Source: Ehretia macrophylla (Eukaryota; Streptophyta; Magnoliopsida; Boraginales; Ehretiaceae). Taken from it: a stretch of 64,000 bases of DNA. Of the stretch, positions 1-11,902 are shown one piece after another. Within the stretch, counting starts at the first letter, position 1, and each line of letters begins with the position of its first letter. The notes under the pieces were generated by a model. It was given only the letters and a program-made list of their open reading frames with translations, was not told the DNA's origin and searched no databases. The stretch covers positions 68,992,945 through 69,056,944 of the forward strand of contig CM075775.1 in the NCBI GenBank assembly GCA_037974665.1, read 5' to 3'. The position numbers and the translations under genes were made by a program.

Positions 1-362
1 GAATAAGGAATGTCTAGTGTTTGGTGCATTTTTTGTCTTCTAGTGAATGGAATTTGGATTATTATATTGTTAGTGGATTTTTTAGGATTGTTTAATAGTC
101 TAGTGCTTCGTGTAAGATGCTTTCTCGGTTAGCGTGAAGGCACGCTTTCCTAGGTCTAAGGCACGCACTACAAGGTAGGACGCGAACTACGAGACAAACG
201 CACGTTTTTCAAGTAAACGCACGTAACCCTATATGAATGCAAGAAATTCAATGCAAGGCACACAAGACTAAATACAATTCTCCAACCTAGGTCATGGCAC
301 GCAAATCTAGGTTAGGGCACGCAAAACGAGGTATCGCACGCAATTCGGGGTCAGGCCTCACA
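1..362 (-). mobile_element. Partial LTR (terminal part; rest outside window)
   Basis: The segment ends in GGCCTCACA exactly where 5S sequence starts at 363. It resembles the last 360 bases of the solo LTR at 54972-58585 more than the LTRs of the element at 28858-39914. On the minus strand it is the start of an LTR (TGTGAGGCC). From about 120 it holds irregular short repeats built on GCACG and AGGT, seen in all LTRs here. Whether it belongs to a solo LTR or a full element cannot be told. Confidence 0.85.
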
Positions 363-367
363 GTGAC
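363..367. repeat. Putative target-site duplication GTGAC (right side only)
   Basis: These are the five bases next to the LTR end CACA. They are gene positions 87-91 of 5S box C. The matching left copy would lie outside the window. Confidence 0.5.
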
Positions 368-395
368 CCCCTGGGAAGTCCTCGTGTTGCACCCC
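363..395 (+). pseudogene. 5S: 5S rRNA copy 1, 3' fragment cut by LTR insertion
   Basis: Only gene positions 87-119 remain (33 nt). An LTR abuts them on the left and breaks box C, so box A, the intermediate element and the start site are missing here. The remaining bases match the majority sequence, and terminator Ts follow. Confidence 0.93.
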
Positions 396-954
396 CTTTT
401 CAATTTTTTTTGCCTTCGTTAGGGTTGCCAAGATACTTTATCTACCAAATCTCTATTACCGAATCCCACGGAACATTGGACAAGACAACTTCGCTTCACG
501 TAGAGGTCGGGCCCGCAAACCGAGGGTGTAGGGTTTGTGACCAGGTCCCCATCGCTCCGGTGCCCATAACTTTTGATCCGTGAGGAGTTAAGCGGCGCAC
601 AGTATACCGTTGCAAAGCTCTCTGAGAGCTCTATGACGGGGGCAGCCAGCTTGCTCGCTGTGCCCATTTTTTGGAGCCCAAAATCGAACGTTTTCATCAG
701 TTTCAAACCACTTTTCCTCTTTTCCTCTGTTTTTCCATCCCGGATCGTATCTCGTGATCTATTAAAAGAACGACAACTTGACTCGCGGGACATCATACGG
801 CCCTACAATGTGTCGATATCATGTCTTACGAGGATGCTGCATTGTTGAAGCGGATGGGTTGTCGTTAAGCCCATTGGGCCTTTTGAATGGGCCATCTCTC
901 TAGGTTGGGACTGTGAACCGTTAACACATGTAGGAATTGTGCCCTCAACATGAC

Positions 955-1073
955 GGGTGCAATCATACCAGCATTAATGCACCGGATCCCATCAGAACTC
1001 CGAAGTTAAGCGCGCTTGGGTGAGAGTAGTACTAGGATGGGTGACCCCTTGGGAAGTCCTCGTGTTGCACCCC
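955..1073 (+). rRNA. 5S: 5S rRNA copy 2 (type A)
   Basis: Full length. Differences from the majority: G7A, C20T, T59C (box A), C67T (intermediate element), C95T (box C). ATATAGG is changed to ATGTAGG upstream. Confidence 0.92.
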
Positions 1074-1630
1074 CTTTTCATTTTTTTTGCCCTGGTTAGG
1101 GTTGCCAAGATACATTATCCACCAAATCTCTAATATCGAATCCCACGGAACATTGGGCAAGACAACTTCCCTTCACGTAGAGGCCGGTCCCGCAAACCGA
1201 GGGCGTAGGGTATGTGACCAGGTCTCCGTCGCTCCGATGCCCATAACTTTTGATCCGTAAGGAGTTCCGCGACGCACATCATACCGTTGCAAAGCTCTCT
1301 GAGAGCTCTACGACGGGGGCAGCTAGCTTGCTTGCTGTGCCCATTTTTGGAGCCCAAAATCGAACATTTTCATCAGTCTTAGGCCACTTTTGTTCTTTTA
1401 CTCTATTTTTCCGTCCCGGATCGTACGTCGTGATCTGTTAAAAGGACGACAACCTGACTCGCGGGACATCAGAGGGCACTACAACGTGTCGATATCACGT
1501 CTTGCGAGGATGTTGCGTTGTTGAAGCGGATGGGTTGTCGTTAAGCCCATTGGGCCTTTTGAATGGGCCATCTCTCTAGGCTGGGACTGTGAACCGTTAA
1601 CACATGTAGGAATTGTGCCCTCAACATGAC

Positions 1631-1749
1631 GGGTGCGATCATAACAGCACAAATGCACCGGATCCCATCAGAACTCCGAAGTTAAGCGTGCTTGGGCGAT
1701 AGTAGTATTACGATGGGTGACCCCCTGGGAAGACCTCGTGTTGTAACCC
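1631..1749 (+). rRNA. 5S: 5S rRNA copy 3 (type A, diverged)
   Basis: Full length with C14A, T21A, G70T, C78T, G81C, T103A, C114T and C116A. The last two unpair helix I. The second telo-box of its spacer is also changed. Confidence 0.9.
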
Positions 1750-2307
1750 CCTTTTCAAATTTTTTTGCCCTGGTTAGGGTTTCCAAGATACTTTATCCAC
1801 CAAATCTCTATTACCGAATCGCACAGAACATTGGTCATGACAACTTCGCTTCACGTAGAGGCCTGGCCCGCAAACTGATGGCGTAGTGTTGGTGACCAGG
1901 TCTCCTTCGTTCCGATGCCCATAACTTTTGTTCCGTAATGAGTTACGCAGCGCACAAAATACCGCTGCAAAGCTTTCTAAGAGCTCTACGACGGGGGCAG
2001 CTAGCTTGCTCGCTATGGCCATTTTTGGAGCCCAAAATCAAACGTTTTCATCAGTTTCAAGCCATTTTGTTCTTTTGCTCTATTTTTCCGTCCCGGATCG
2101 TACGTCGTGAGCTGTTAAAAGGACGACAACCTGACTCGCTGGACATTAGAGGGCCCTACAACTTGTCGATATCACGTTTTGCGAGGATGCTGCGTTGTTG
2201 AAGCGGATGGGTTGTCGTTAAGCCCATTGGGCCATTTGAATGGGCCATCTCTCGAGGCTGGGACTGTGAACCGTTAACACATATAGAAATTGTGCCCTCA
2301 ACATGAC

Positions 2308-2426
2308 GGTTGCGATCATACCAGCACTAATGCACCGGATCCCATCAGAACTCCGAAGTTAAGCGTGCTTGGGCGAGAGTAGTACTATGATGGGTGACCC
2401 CTTGTGAAGTCCTCGTGTTGCACCCC
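2308..2426 (+). rRNA. 5S: 5S rRNA copy 4 (type A)
   Basis: Full length with G3T, G81T, C95T and G98T; the last three are in box C. The spacer keeps both telo-box-like motifs (the second at 2560-2567). Confidence 0.92.
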
Positions 2427-2985
2427 CTTTTCAATTTTTTTTGCCCTGGTTAGGGTTGCCAAGATACTTTCTCCACCAAATCTCTATTACCGAATCCCAC
2501 GAAACAATGGGCAAGACAACTTCGCTTCTCGTAGAGGCCGGGCCGGCAAACCGAGGGCGTAGGGTTTGTGACCAGGTCCCTATCGCTCCGGTGCCCATAA
2601 CTTTTGATCCGTAAGGAGTTACGCGGCGCACAGCATACCGTTGCAAAGCACTTTGAGAGCTCTATGACGGGGGCACCCAGCTTGCCCGCTGTGCCCATTT
2701 TTTGGAGCCCAAAATAAAACGTTTTCATCAGTTTCAGTCCACTTTTCTTCTTTTGGTCTATTTTTTCGTCCCGGATCGTACGTCGTGAACTGTTAAAAGG
2801 ACGACAACCTGACTTGCGGGACATCAGAGGGCCCTACAACGTGTCAATATCACGTCTTGCGAGGATGCTGCATTGTTGAAGTGGATAGGTTGTCGTTAAG
2901 CCCATTGAGACTTTTGAATGGGCCATCTCTCTAGGCTGGGACTGTGAACCGTTAACACATATAGGAATTGTGCCCTCAACATGAC

Positions 2986-3104
2986 GGGTGCGATCATACC
3001 AGCACTAATGCACCGGATCCCATCAGAACATCGAAGTTATGCGTGCTTGGGCGAGAGTAGTACTAGGATGGGTGACCCCCTATGAAGTCCTCGTGTTGCA
3101 CCCC
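2986..3104 (+). rRNA. 5S: 5S rRNA copy 5 (type A)
   Basis: Full length with T45A, C46T, A55T (inside box A), G97A and G98T. Confidence 0.92.
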
Positions 3105-3662
3105 CTTTTCAATTTTTTTTTGCCCTGGTTAGGGTTGCCAAGATACTTTATCCACCAAATCTCTATTACCGAATCCCACGGAACATTGGGCAAGACAACT
3201 TCGCTTCACGTAGAGGCCGAGCCCACAAACCGAGGGCATAGGGTTTGTGACCAGGTCTCCGTCGCTCCGGTGCCCATAACTTTTGATCTGTAAGTAGTTA
3301 CGCAGCGTACAACATACCGTTGCAAAGCTCTCTGAGAGCACTACGACGGGGGCAGCCAGCATGCTCGTTGTGCCCATTTTTGGAGCCTAAAATCGAACAT
3401 TTTAATCAGTTTCAGTCCACTTTTCTTCTTTTGCTCTATTTTTCTGTCCCGGATCGTACGTCATGAGCTGTTAAAAGGACGACAACCTGACTCACGGGAC
3501 ATCAATGGGCCCTACAACGTGTCGATATCACGTCTTGCGAGGATGCTACGTTGTTGAAGCGGATGGGTTGTCGTTAAGCCCATTGGCCTTTTGAATGGGC
3601 CATCTCTCTAGGCTGGCACTGTGAACCGTTAACACATATAGGAATTGTGCCCTCAACATGAC

Positions 3663-3781
3663 GGGTGCGATCATACCAGCACTGATGCTCCAGATCCCAT
3701 CAGAACTCCGAAGATAAGCGTTCTTGGGCGAGAGTAGTACTAGGATGGGTGACCCCCTGGGAAGTCCTCGTGTTGCACCCC
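3663..3781 (+). rRNA. 5S: 5S rRNA copy 6 (type A)
   Basis: Full length with A22G, A27T, G30A, T52A and G60T. The last two are in box A; G60T recurs in copies 10, 11, 47, 60 and 67. Confidence 0.92.
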
Positions 3782-4340
3782 CTTTTCAATTTTTTTTGCC
3801 CTGGTTAGGGTTGCCAAGATACTTTATCCACCAAATCTCTATTACCGAATCCCGCGGAACAATGGGCAAGACAACTTCGCTTCACGTAGAGGCCGGGCCC
3901 GTAAACCGAGGGCGTAGGGTTTGTGACCAGGTCCCCATCGCTCCGGTGCCCATAACTTTTGATCCGTGAGGAGTTACGCGGCGAATTGTATACCGTTGCA
4001 AAGCACTCTGAGAGCTCTATAGTGGGGACGGCCAGCTTGCTCGCTGTGCCCATTTTTTGAAGCCCAAAATCGAACGTTTTCATCAGTTTCAGGCCGCTTT
4101 TCTTCTTTTGCTCTATTTTTTCATCCCAGATTGTATATCGTGAGCTGTTAAAAGGACGACAACCTGACTCGTGGGACATCAGAGGGCCCTACAATGTGTC
4201 GATATCATGCCTTACGAGGATGGGGTATTGTTGAAGCAGATGGGTTGTCGTTAAACACATTGGGCCTTTTGAATGGGCCATCTCTCTAGGCTGGGACTGT
4301 GAACCGTTAACACATATAGGAATTGTGCCCTCAACATGAC

Positions 4341-4458
4341 GGGTGCGATCATACCAGCACTAATGCACCGGATCCCATCTGAACTCCGAAGTTAAGCGTG
4401 CTTGGGCGATAGTAGTACTAGGATGGGTGACCCCTGGGAAGTCCTCGTGTTGCACCTC
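4341..4458 (+). rRNA. 5S: 5S rRNA copy 7 (type A, 118 nt)
   Basis: One C is missing from the C91-95 run in box C. Other changes are A40T, G70T and C118T. Confidence 0.91.
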
Positions 4459-5016
4459 CTTTTCAATTTTTTTTGCCCTGGTTAGGGTTGCCAAGATACT
4501 TTATCCACGAATTCTCTATTACCGAATCACACGGAACATTGGGCAAGACAACTTCGCTTCACGTAGAGGTCGAACCCGCAAACCGAGGGCGTAGGGTTTA
4601 TGACCAGGTCGTCGTCGCTCCGGTGCCCATAACTTTTGATCCGTAAGGAGTTACGCGGCGCACAACATACAGTTACAAAGCTCTTTCAGAGCTCAACGAC
4701 GGGGGCATCCAGTTTGCTCACTGCGCCCATTTTTGGTGCCCAAAATCGAACGTTTTAATCAGTTTCAGGCCACTTTTCTTCTTTTGCTCTGTTTTTCCGT
4801 CCCGAATCGTACGCCGTGATCTGTTAAAAGGACGACAACCTGACTCGCGGGACATCAGAGGGCCCTACAACGCATCAATATCACGTATTGCGAGGATGCT
4901 GCGTTGTTGAGGCAGATGGGTTATCGTTAAGCCCATTGGGCCTTTTGAATGGGCCATCTCTCTAGGCTGGGACTGTGAACCGTTAACACATATAGGAATT
5001 GTGCCCTCAACATGAC

Positions 5017-5134
5017 AGGTGCGATCATACCAGCACTAATGCACCGGATCCCATCAGAACTCCGAAGTTAAGCGTCCTTGGGCGAGAGTAGTACTAGGAT
5101 GGGTGACCCCCTGGAAGTCCTCGTGTTGCACCCC
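5017..5134 (+). rRNA. 5S: 5S rRNA copy 8 (type A, 118 nt)
   Basis: Changes are G1A at the start site, G60C in box A, and loss of one G from G97-99. Otherwise it matches the majority. Confidence 0.91.
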
Positions 5135-5691
5135 ATTTTTAATTTTTTTTGCCCTGGTTAGGGTTGCCAAGATACTTTATCCACCAAATCTCTATTACCG
5201 AATCCCACGGAACATTGGGCAAGACAACTTCGCTTCACGTAGAGGTCGGGCCTGCAAACCGAGGGCGTAGGGTTTGTGACCAGGTCTCCGTCGCTCCTGT
5301 GCCCATAACTTTTGATCCGTAAGGAGTTACGCGGCGCACAGCACACCGTTGCAAAGCTCTCTGAGAACACTACGACGGGGGCATCCAACTTTCTCGCTGG
5401 GCCATTTTTGGAGCCCAAAACCGAACATTTTCATCAGTTTCAGTCCACTTTTCTTCTTTTGCTCTATTTTTTCGTCCAAGATCGTACGTCGTGAGCTATT
5501 AAAAGAAAGACCACAAGACTCACGGTACATCAGAGGGCCCTACAATGTGTCGATATCACGTCTTGCGAGGATACTGCATTGTTGAATTAGATGGGTTATC
5601 GTTAAACCCCTTGGGCCTTCTGAATGGGCCATATCTCTAGGCTGGCACTGTGAACCGTTAACACATATAGGAATTATGCCCTCAACATGAT

Positions 5692-5810
5692 GGGTGCGAT
5701 CATACCAGCACTATTGCTCCGGATCCCATCAGAAATCCGAAGTTAAGCGTGCTTGGGCGAGAGTAGTACTAGGATGGGTGAGCCCCTAGGAAGTCCTCGT
5801 GTTGCACCCA
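5692..5810 (+). rRNA. 5S: 5S rRNA copy 9 (type A)
   Basis: Full length with A23T, A27T, C44A, C91G (box C core GGGTGAG), G97A and C119A. The -1 base is T instead of C. Confidence 0.91.
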
Positions 5811-6368
5811 TTTTTCAATTTTTTTTTGCTCTGGTTAGGGTTGCGAATATACTTTTTCCACCAAATCTCTATTCCCGAATCCTACGGAACATTGGGCAAG
5901 ACAACTTCGCTTCACGTGGAGGCCGGGCCCGCAAACCGAGGGCGTAGGGTTTGTGACCAGGTCTCCGTCGCTCCGGTGCCCATAACTTTTGATCCGTAAG
6001 GAGTTACGCGGCGCACAGCATACCGTTGCAAAGCTCTCTGAGAGCACTACGACGGGGGTAGCCAGCTTGCTCGTTGTGCCCATTCTTGGAGTCCAAAATC
6101 GAACGATTTCATCAGTTTTAGTCCACTTTTCTTCTTTTGCTCTGTTTTTCTATCCCGGATCGTACGTCGTGAGATATTAAAAGGTCGACAACCTGACTCA
6201 CGGGACATTAGAGGGCCGTACAATGTGTCGATATCACGTCTTGCGAGGATGCTGCGTTGTTGAAGCAGATGGGTTGTCGTTATGCCCATTGTGCCTTTTG
6301 AATGGGCCATGTCTCTAGGCTGTACTGTGAACCGTTAAAACATATAGGAATTGTGCCCTCAACATGAC

Positions 6369-6487
6369 GGGTTTGATCACACCAGCTCTGATGCACTGGA
6401 TCCCATCAGAACTCCGAAGTTAAGCGTTCTTGGGCGAGAGTAGTACTAGGATGGGTGACCCCCTGGGAAGTCCTCGTGTTGCACCCC
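6369..6487 (+). rRNA. 5S: 5S rRNA copy 10 (type A, diverged 5' part)
   Basis: Full length with G5T, C6T, T12C, A19T, A22G, C29T and G60T. Two changes fall in the helix I 5' strand without matching 3' changes. Confidence 0.9.
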
Positions 6488-7043
6488 TTTTTCAATTTTT
6501 TTTCCCTGGTTAGGGTTGCCAAGATACTTTATCCTCCAATACTCTATTACCGAATCAAATGGAACATTGGGCAAGACAACTTCGCTTCTTGTAGAGGCCG
6601 GGCCCGCAAACCGAGGGCGTAGGGTTTGTGACCAGGTCTCCGTCGCTCCGGCGCCTATAACTTTTGATCCGTAAGGAATTACGCGGCGCACAGCATACCG
6701 TTGCAAAGCTCTCTGAGAGCTCTACGACGGAGGCAGCTAGCTTGCTCGCTATGCCATTTTTGGAGTCCAAAATCGAACGTTATCATCAATTTCAGGCCAC
6801 TTTTCTTCTTTTGCTCTGTTTTTCCGTCCTGGATCGTACATCGTGAGCTGTTCAAAGGACGACAACCTGACTCGCGGGAAATCTGAGGGCCCTACAATGT
6901 GTCGATATCATGTTTTGCGAGGATACTGTGTTGTTGAAGCGGATAGGTTGTCGTTAAGCCCATTGGGCATTTTGAATGGGCCATCTCATTAGGCTGGCAC
7001 TGTGAACCGTTAAAACATATAAGAATTGTGTCCTCAACATGAC

Positions 7044-7162
7044 GGGTGCGATCATACCAGCACTGATGCACCGGATCCCATCAGAACTCCGAAGTTAAGC
7101 GTTCTTGGGCGAGAGTAGTACAAGGATGGGTGACCCCCTGGGAAGTCCTCGTGTTGCACCCC
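7044..7162 (+). rRNA. 5S: 5S rRNA copy 11 (type A)
   Basis: Only A22G, G60T and T79A differ from the majority. The spacer after it has GGGCATTTTG where most have GGGCCTTTTG, a marker of units that precede type D. Confidence 0.93.
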
Positions 7163-7719
7163 CTTTTCAATTTTTTTTGCCCTGGTTAGGGTTGCCAAGA
7201 TACTTTGTCCACCAATTCTCTATTACCGAATCAAACGGAACATTGGGCAAGACAACTTCGCTTCACGTAGAGGCTGGGCTCGCAAACCGAGGGCGTAGGG
7301 TTTGTGACCAGGTCTCCGTCGCTCCGGCGCCCATAACTTTTGATCCGTAAGGAATTACGCGGCGCACAGCATACCGTTGCAAAGCTCTTTGAGAGCTCTA
7401 CGACGGAGGCAACCAGCTTGCTCGCTATGCCATTTTTGGAGCCTAAAATCGAACGTTTTCATCAATTTCAGGCCACTTTTCTTCTTTTGCTCTGTTTTTC
7501 TGTCCTGGATCGTACATCGTGAGCTATTAAAAAGACGACAACCTGACTCATGGGGCATCTGAGGGCCCAACAATGTGTCGATATCATGTTTTGCGAGGAT
7601 ACTGTGTTGTTGAAGCGGATGGGTTGTCGTTAAGCCCATTGGGCATTTTGAATGGGCCATCTCTCTAAGCTGGGACTGTGAACCGTTAACATATATAGGA
7701 ATTGTGCACTCAACATGAC

Positions 7720-7838
7720 GGGTGCGATCGTACCAGCACTAATGCACTGGATCCCATCAGAACTCTGAAGTTAAGCGTGCTTGGGCGACAGTAGTACTAG
7801 GATTGGTGACCCCGTGGAAAGTCCTCATGTTGCACCCC
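7720..7838 (+). rRNA. 5S: 5S rRNA copy 12 (type D)
   Basis: Changes are A11G, C29T, C47T, G70C, G85T, C95G, G99A and G108A. C29T with G85T and a CTTTATTTC spacer defines type D. It is the first unit of a D-E-F-G block. Confidence 0.91.
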
Positions 7839-8396
7839 ATTTTCAATTTTTTTTGCTCTGGTTAGGGTTTCCAAGATACTTTATCCACCAAATCTCTATT
7901 ACCGAATCCAACGGAACATTGGGCAAGACAAATTCGCTTCACGTAGAGGCTGAGTCCGCAAACCGAGTGCGTAGGGTTTGTGACCAGGTCTCCGTCGCTC
8001 CGGTGCCCATAACTTTTGATCCGTAAGGAGTTACGCGGCGAACAGCATATCGTTGCAAAGCTCTCTGAGAGCTCTACGACGGGGTCAGCCAGCTTGTTCG
8101 ATGTGCCCAATTTTGGAGCTCAAAATTGAATGGTTTCATCTGTTTCAGTCCACTTTATTTCTTTTGCTCTATTTTTCCATGCCAGATTGTACGTCATGAG
8201 CTGTTAAAAGGACGACAACATGACTCGCGGGACATCAGAGGGCCCTACAACGTGTCGATATCAGGTCTTGCGAGGATGCTGCGTTGTTAAAGCGGATGGG
8301 TTATCGTTAAGCCCATTGGGCCTTTTGAATGGGCCATCTCTCTAGGCTAGCACTGTGAACCGTTAACACATATAGGAATTGTTCCCTCAACATGAC

Positions 8397-8515
8397 GTGT
8401 GCGATCATACCAGCACTAATGTAGCGGATCCCATCAGAACTACGAAGTTAAGTGTGCTTGGGCGAGAGTAGTACTAGGATGGGTGACCCCTTGGGAAGTC
8501 CTCGAGTTGTACCCC
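8397..8515 (+). rRNA. 5S: 5S rRNA copy 13 (type E)
   Basis: Changes are G2T, C26T, C28G, C46A, C57T (box A), C95T, T109A and C114T. C28G, C46A and T109A define type E. Confidence 0.91.
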
Positions 8516-9073
8516 CTTTTCAATTTTTTTTGCCTGGGTTAGGGTTGCCAAGATACTTTATCCACCGAATCTCTATTACCGAATCCCACGGAACATTGGG
8601 CAAGACAACTTCGCTTCATGTAGAGGCCGAGCCAGCAAACCGAGGGCGTAGGGTTTGTGACCAGGTCTCCCTCGCTCCGGTGCCCATAACTTTTGATCCA
8701 TAAGGAGTTACGCGGCACACAGCATACCGTTGCAAAGCTCTCTGAGAGCTCTACGACGGGGGCAGCGAGCTTGCTCACTGTGCCCATTTTTAGAGCCCAA
8801 AATCGAACGTTTTCATCAATTTCAGACCACTTTTCTTATTTTGCTCTGTTTTTCTATCCCGGATCGTGCGTCGTAAGCTGTTCAAAGGACGACAACCTGA
8901 CTCACAGGACATCAGAGGGCCCTACAACGTGTCGATATCACATCTTGCGAGGATGCTGCGTTGTTGAAGCGGATGGGTTGTCTTTAAGCCCATTGGGCCT
9001 TTTGAATGGGCCATCTCTCTAAGCAGGGACTGTGAACCGTTAACACATATAGGAACTGTGCCCTCAAAATGAC

Positions 9074-9192
9074 GGGTGCGATCATACCAGCACTAATGCA
9101 CCGGATCCCATCATTACTCCGAAGTTAAGCGTGCTTGGGCGAGAGTAGTACTAAGATGGGTGACCCACTGGGAAGTCCTCGTGTTGCACCCC
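9074..9192 (+). rRNA. 5S: 5S rRNA copy 14 (type F)
   Basis: G41T and A42T (CATCATTAC) with G81A define type F; C94A is extra. The first spacer telo-box is damaged (9217-9224). Confidence 0.92.
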
Positions 9193-9216
9193 CTTTTCAA
9201 TTTTTTTTTGCCTTGG

Positions 9217-9224
9217 TTAGAGTT
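9217..9224 (+). promoter_or_regulatory. Damaged telo-box of a type F unit (example)
   Basis: TTAGAGTT replaces TTAGGGTT. The same change follows the genes at 12461, 21937, 45119, 45795 and 49852; the unit of 17873 has TTAGAATT. Confidence 0.6.
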
Positions 9225-9751
9225 GCCAAGATACTTTATCCACCAAATCTCTATTACCCAATCCCACGGAACATTGGGCAAGATAACTTCGCTTGACGTA
9301 GAGGCAGGGCCTGCAAACCGAGAGCGTAGGGTTTGTGACCAGGTCTCCGTCGCTCCGGTGCGCAAAACTTTTGATCCGTAAGAAGTTTCGCGGCGCACAA
9401 CATACCGTTGCAAATCTCTCTAAGAGCTCTACGACGGGGGCATCCAGCTTGCTCGATGTGCCCTTTTTTGGAGCCCAAAATCGAACGTTTTCATCAATTT
9501 CAGGACACTTTTCTTCTTTCGCTCTATTTTTCTGTCCCGGATCGTACGTCGTGAGCTATTGAATGGACGACAACCTGACTCGCTGGACATCAGAGGGCCC
9601 TACAACGTGTCGATATCACGTCTTTCGAGGATGCTGCGTTGTTGAAGCGGATGGGTTGTCGTTAAGCCCATTGGGCCTTTTGAATGGGCCATCTCTCTAG
9701 GCTGGCACTGTGAACTATTAACACATATAGGAATTGTGCCCTTAACATGAC

Positions 9752-9870
9752 GGGTGCGATCATACCAGCACTAATGCATCGGATCCCATCAGAACTCCGA
9801 AGTTAAGCGTGCTTGGGGGAGAGTAGTACTAGGATGGGTCACCCCTTGCGAAGTCCTTGTGTTGCACCCC
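9752..9870 (+). rRNA. 5S: 5S rRNA copy 15 (type G)
   Basis: Changes are C28T, C67G, G89C (box C core GGGTCACC), C95T, G98C and C107T. G89C, C95T and C107T are shared with copy 34, the G unit of another D-E-F-G block. Confidence 0.91.
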
Positions 9871-10428
9871 CTTTTTAATTTTTTTTGCCCTGGTTAGGCT
9901 TGCCAAGATACTTTATCTACCAAATCTCTATTACCGAATCCCACGGAACATTGGGCAAGACAACTTCGCTTCACGTAGAGGCCGGGCCCGCATACCGAGT
10001 GCGTAGGGTTTGTGACCAGGTCTCCGTCGCTCCGGTGCCCATAACTTTTGATCCGTAAGGAGTTACGCGAAGCACAGCATACCGTTGAAAAGCTCTCAGA
10101 GAGCTCTACGACGCGGGCAACCAGTTTGCTCATTGTGCCCATTTTTGAAGCCCAAAATCAAATGTTTTCATCAATTTATGGCCACTTTTCTTCTTGTGCT
10201 CTGTTTTTGTATCCCGGATTATACGTCGTGAGCTGTTAAAAGGACGACAACCTGACTCGTGAGACATCAGAAGGCCCTACAACGTGTTGATATCACGTCT
10301 TGTGATGATGCTGCGTTGTTGAAGCGGAAGGGTTGTCGTTAAGCCCATTGGGTCTTTTGAATGGGCCATATCTCTAGGCTGGCACTATGAACCATTAACA
10401 CATATAGGAATTGTGCCCTCAACATGAC

Positions 10429-10547
10429 GGGGGCGATCAGAGCAGCACTAATGCACCGGATTCCATCAGAACTCCGAAGTTAAGCGTGCTTGCGCGAGAG
10501 TAGTGCGAGGATGGGTGACCCCAAGGGAAGTTCTCGTGTTGCACCCC
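10429..10547 (+). rRNA. 5S: 5S rRNA copy 16 (type B)
   Basis: Type B changes T4G, T12G, C14G, C34T, T96A and C104T, plus G65C, A77G, T79G and C95A. T4G breaks the T4-A115 pair of helix I. Confidence 0.9.
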
Positions 10548-11106
10548 CGTTTTCAATTTTTTTTGCTCCAGTTAGGGTTGCCATGATACTTTATCCACCA
10601 CATTTCTATTATCGAATCCCACGGTACATTGGGCAAGACAACTTCACCTCACGTAGAGGCCGGGCCAGCAAACCGAGGGCATAGGGTTTGTGACCAGGTC
10701 TCCGTCGTTCCGGTGCCCATAACTTTTGATCAGTAAGGAGTTACGCGGCGCACAGCATACCGTTGCAAAGCTCTCTGAGAGCTCTACGACGGGGGCTGCC
10801 AGTTTGCTCGCTGTGCCCATTTTTGAAGCCCAAAATCGAACGTTTTCATCAATATCAGTCCACTTTTCTTCTTTTGCTCCGTTTTTCCCACCCGGATCGT
10901 ACGACGTGAGCTATTAAAAGGATCACAACATGACTCGCGGGACATCAGAGGGCCTTACAATGTGTCCATATCACGTCTTTCGAGAATGCTGCATTGTTGA
11001 AGCGGATGGGTTGTCGGCAAGCCTATTGGGCCTTTTGAATGGGCCATATCTCTAGGCTGGCACTATGAACCGTTAACACATATAGGAATTGTGCCCTCAA
11101 CATGAC

Positions 11107-11225
11107 GGGTGCGATCATACCAGCACTAATGCACCGGATCCCATCAGAACTCCGAAGTTAAGCGAGCTTGGGTGAGAGTAGTACTAGGATGGGTAACCCC
11201 CTGGGAATTCCTCGTGCTGCACCCC
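11107..11225 (+). rRNA. 5S: 5S rRNA copy 17 (type A)
   Basis: Full length with T59A, C67T, G89A (box C), G102T and T111C. The spacer has GATCCGTCAGG, shared with the G units at 22614 and 46472. Confidence 0.92.
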
Positions 11226-11783
11226 GTTTTCAATTTTTTTTGCCCTGGTTAGGGTTGCCAAGATACTTTATTCACGAAATCTCTATTACCGAATTCCACG
11301 GAACATTTGGCAAGACAACTTCACTTCACGTAGAGTCTGGGCCCGCAAACCAAGGGCGTAGGGTTTGTGACCAAGTCTCCGTCGCTCCGGTGCCCATAAC
11401 TTTTGATCCGTCAGGAGTTACGCGACGCATAGCATACCGTTACAAAGCTCTCTGAGAGCTCTACGATGGGAGCAGAGAGCTTGCTCGCTTTGCCCATTTT
11501 TGGTGCCCAAAATCAAACATTTTCATCAGTTTCAGGCCACTTTTCTTCTTTTGCCCTATTTTTCCATCCCGAATCGTTCTTCGTGAGCTGTTAAAAGGAC
11601 GACAACCTGACTCGCGGTACATCAGAGGGCCCTACAATGTGTCGATATCACGTCTTGCGAGGATGCTGCATTGTTGAAGCGGATGTGCTGTCGTTAAGCC
11701 CATTGGGCCTTTTGAATGGGCCATCTCCCTAGGCTGGCACTGTGAACCGTTAACACATAGAGGAATTGTGCCCTCAACATGAC

Positions 11784-11902
11784 AGGTGCGATCAGAGCAT
11801 CACTAATCCACCGGATCCCATCAGAACTCCGAAGTTGAGCATGCTTGGGTGAGAGTAGTACTAGGATGGGTGACCCCCTGGGAAGTCCTCGTGTTGCACC
11901 CC
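11784..11902 (+). rRNA. 5S: 5S rRNA copy 18 (B-like 5' end, A 3' end)
   Basis: Changes G1A, T12G, C14G, G17T, G25C, A54G, G58A and C67T all lie in the 5' two thirds. From position 68 on it is majority sequence, which suggests a recombined gene. Confidence 0.91.

Larger units (their letters stand above)
7720..10428 (+). repeat. Higher-order repeat block D-E-F-G, copy 1
   Basis: Four consecutive units (7720, 8397, 9074, 9752) whose gene and spacer markers recur in the same order at 16522, 20583 and 43089. D has CTTTATTTC in the spacer, E TTCTTATTTTG, F CAAAACTTTTGATCC with TTCTTTCGC, G the CTTAACATGA leader. Confidence 0.85.

Noticed and set aside
1096..1103. Interstitial telomere repeats
   Set aside because: Only single TTAGGGTT motifs occur, never tandem TTTAGGG runs, so they are telo-box-like sites and not telomeric DNA.
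3579..3600. Intrinsic bacterial-type terminator from the GCCCATT/AATGGGC hairpin
   Set aside because: The host is a plant and the hairpin lies upstream of the 5S start without a following T run. The oligo-T after each gene is the Pol III terminator.
3724..3969. A recurring 81-codon plus-strand ORF beginning MGESSTRMGD, seen in many units
   Set aside because: It starts inside the 5S gene (from GTGCTTGGGCGAGAGT on) and runs into the spacer. It recurs only because the unit recurs; many units break it with frameshifts or stops, and it has no ribosomal or promoter context for Pol II.
5835..6083. Recurring 82-codon minus-strand ORF with LSESFATVCCAPRNSL
   Set aside because: It is antisense to the spacer of the same repeat and overlaps two other open frames. 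Changes between units do not favour silent positions as far as I can see.
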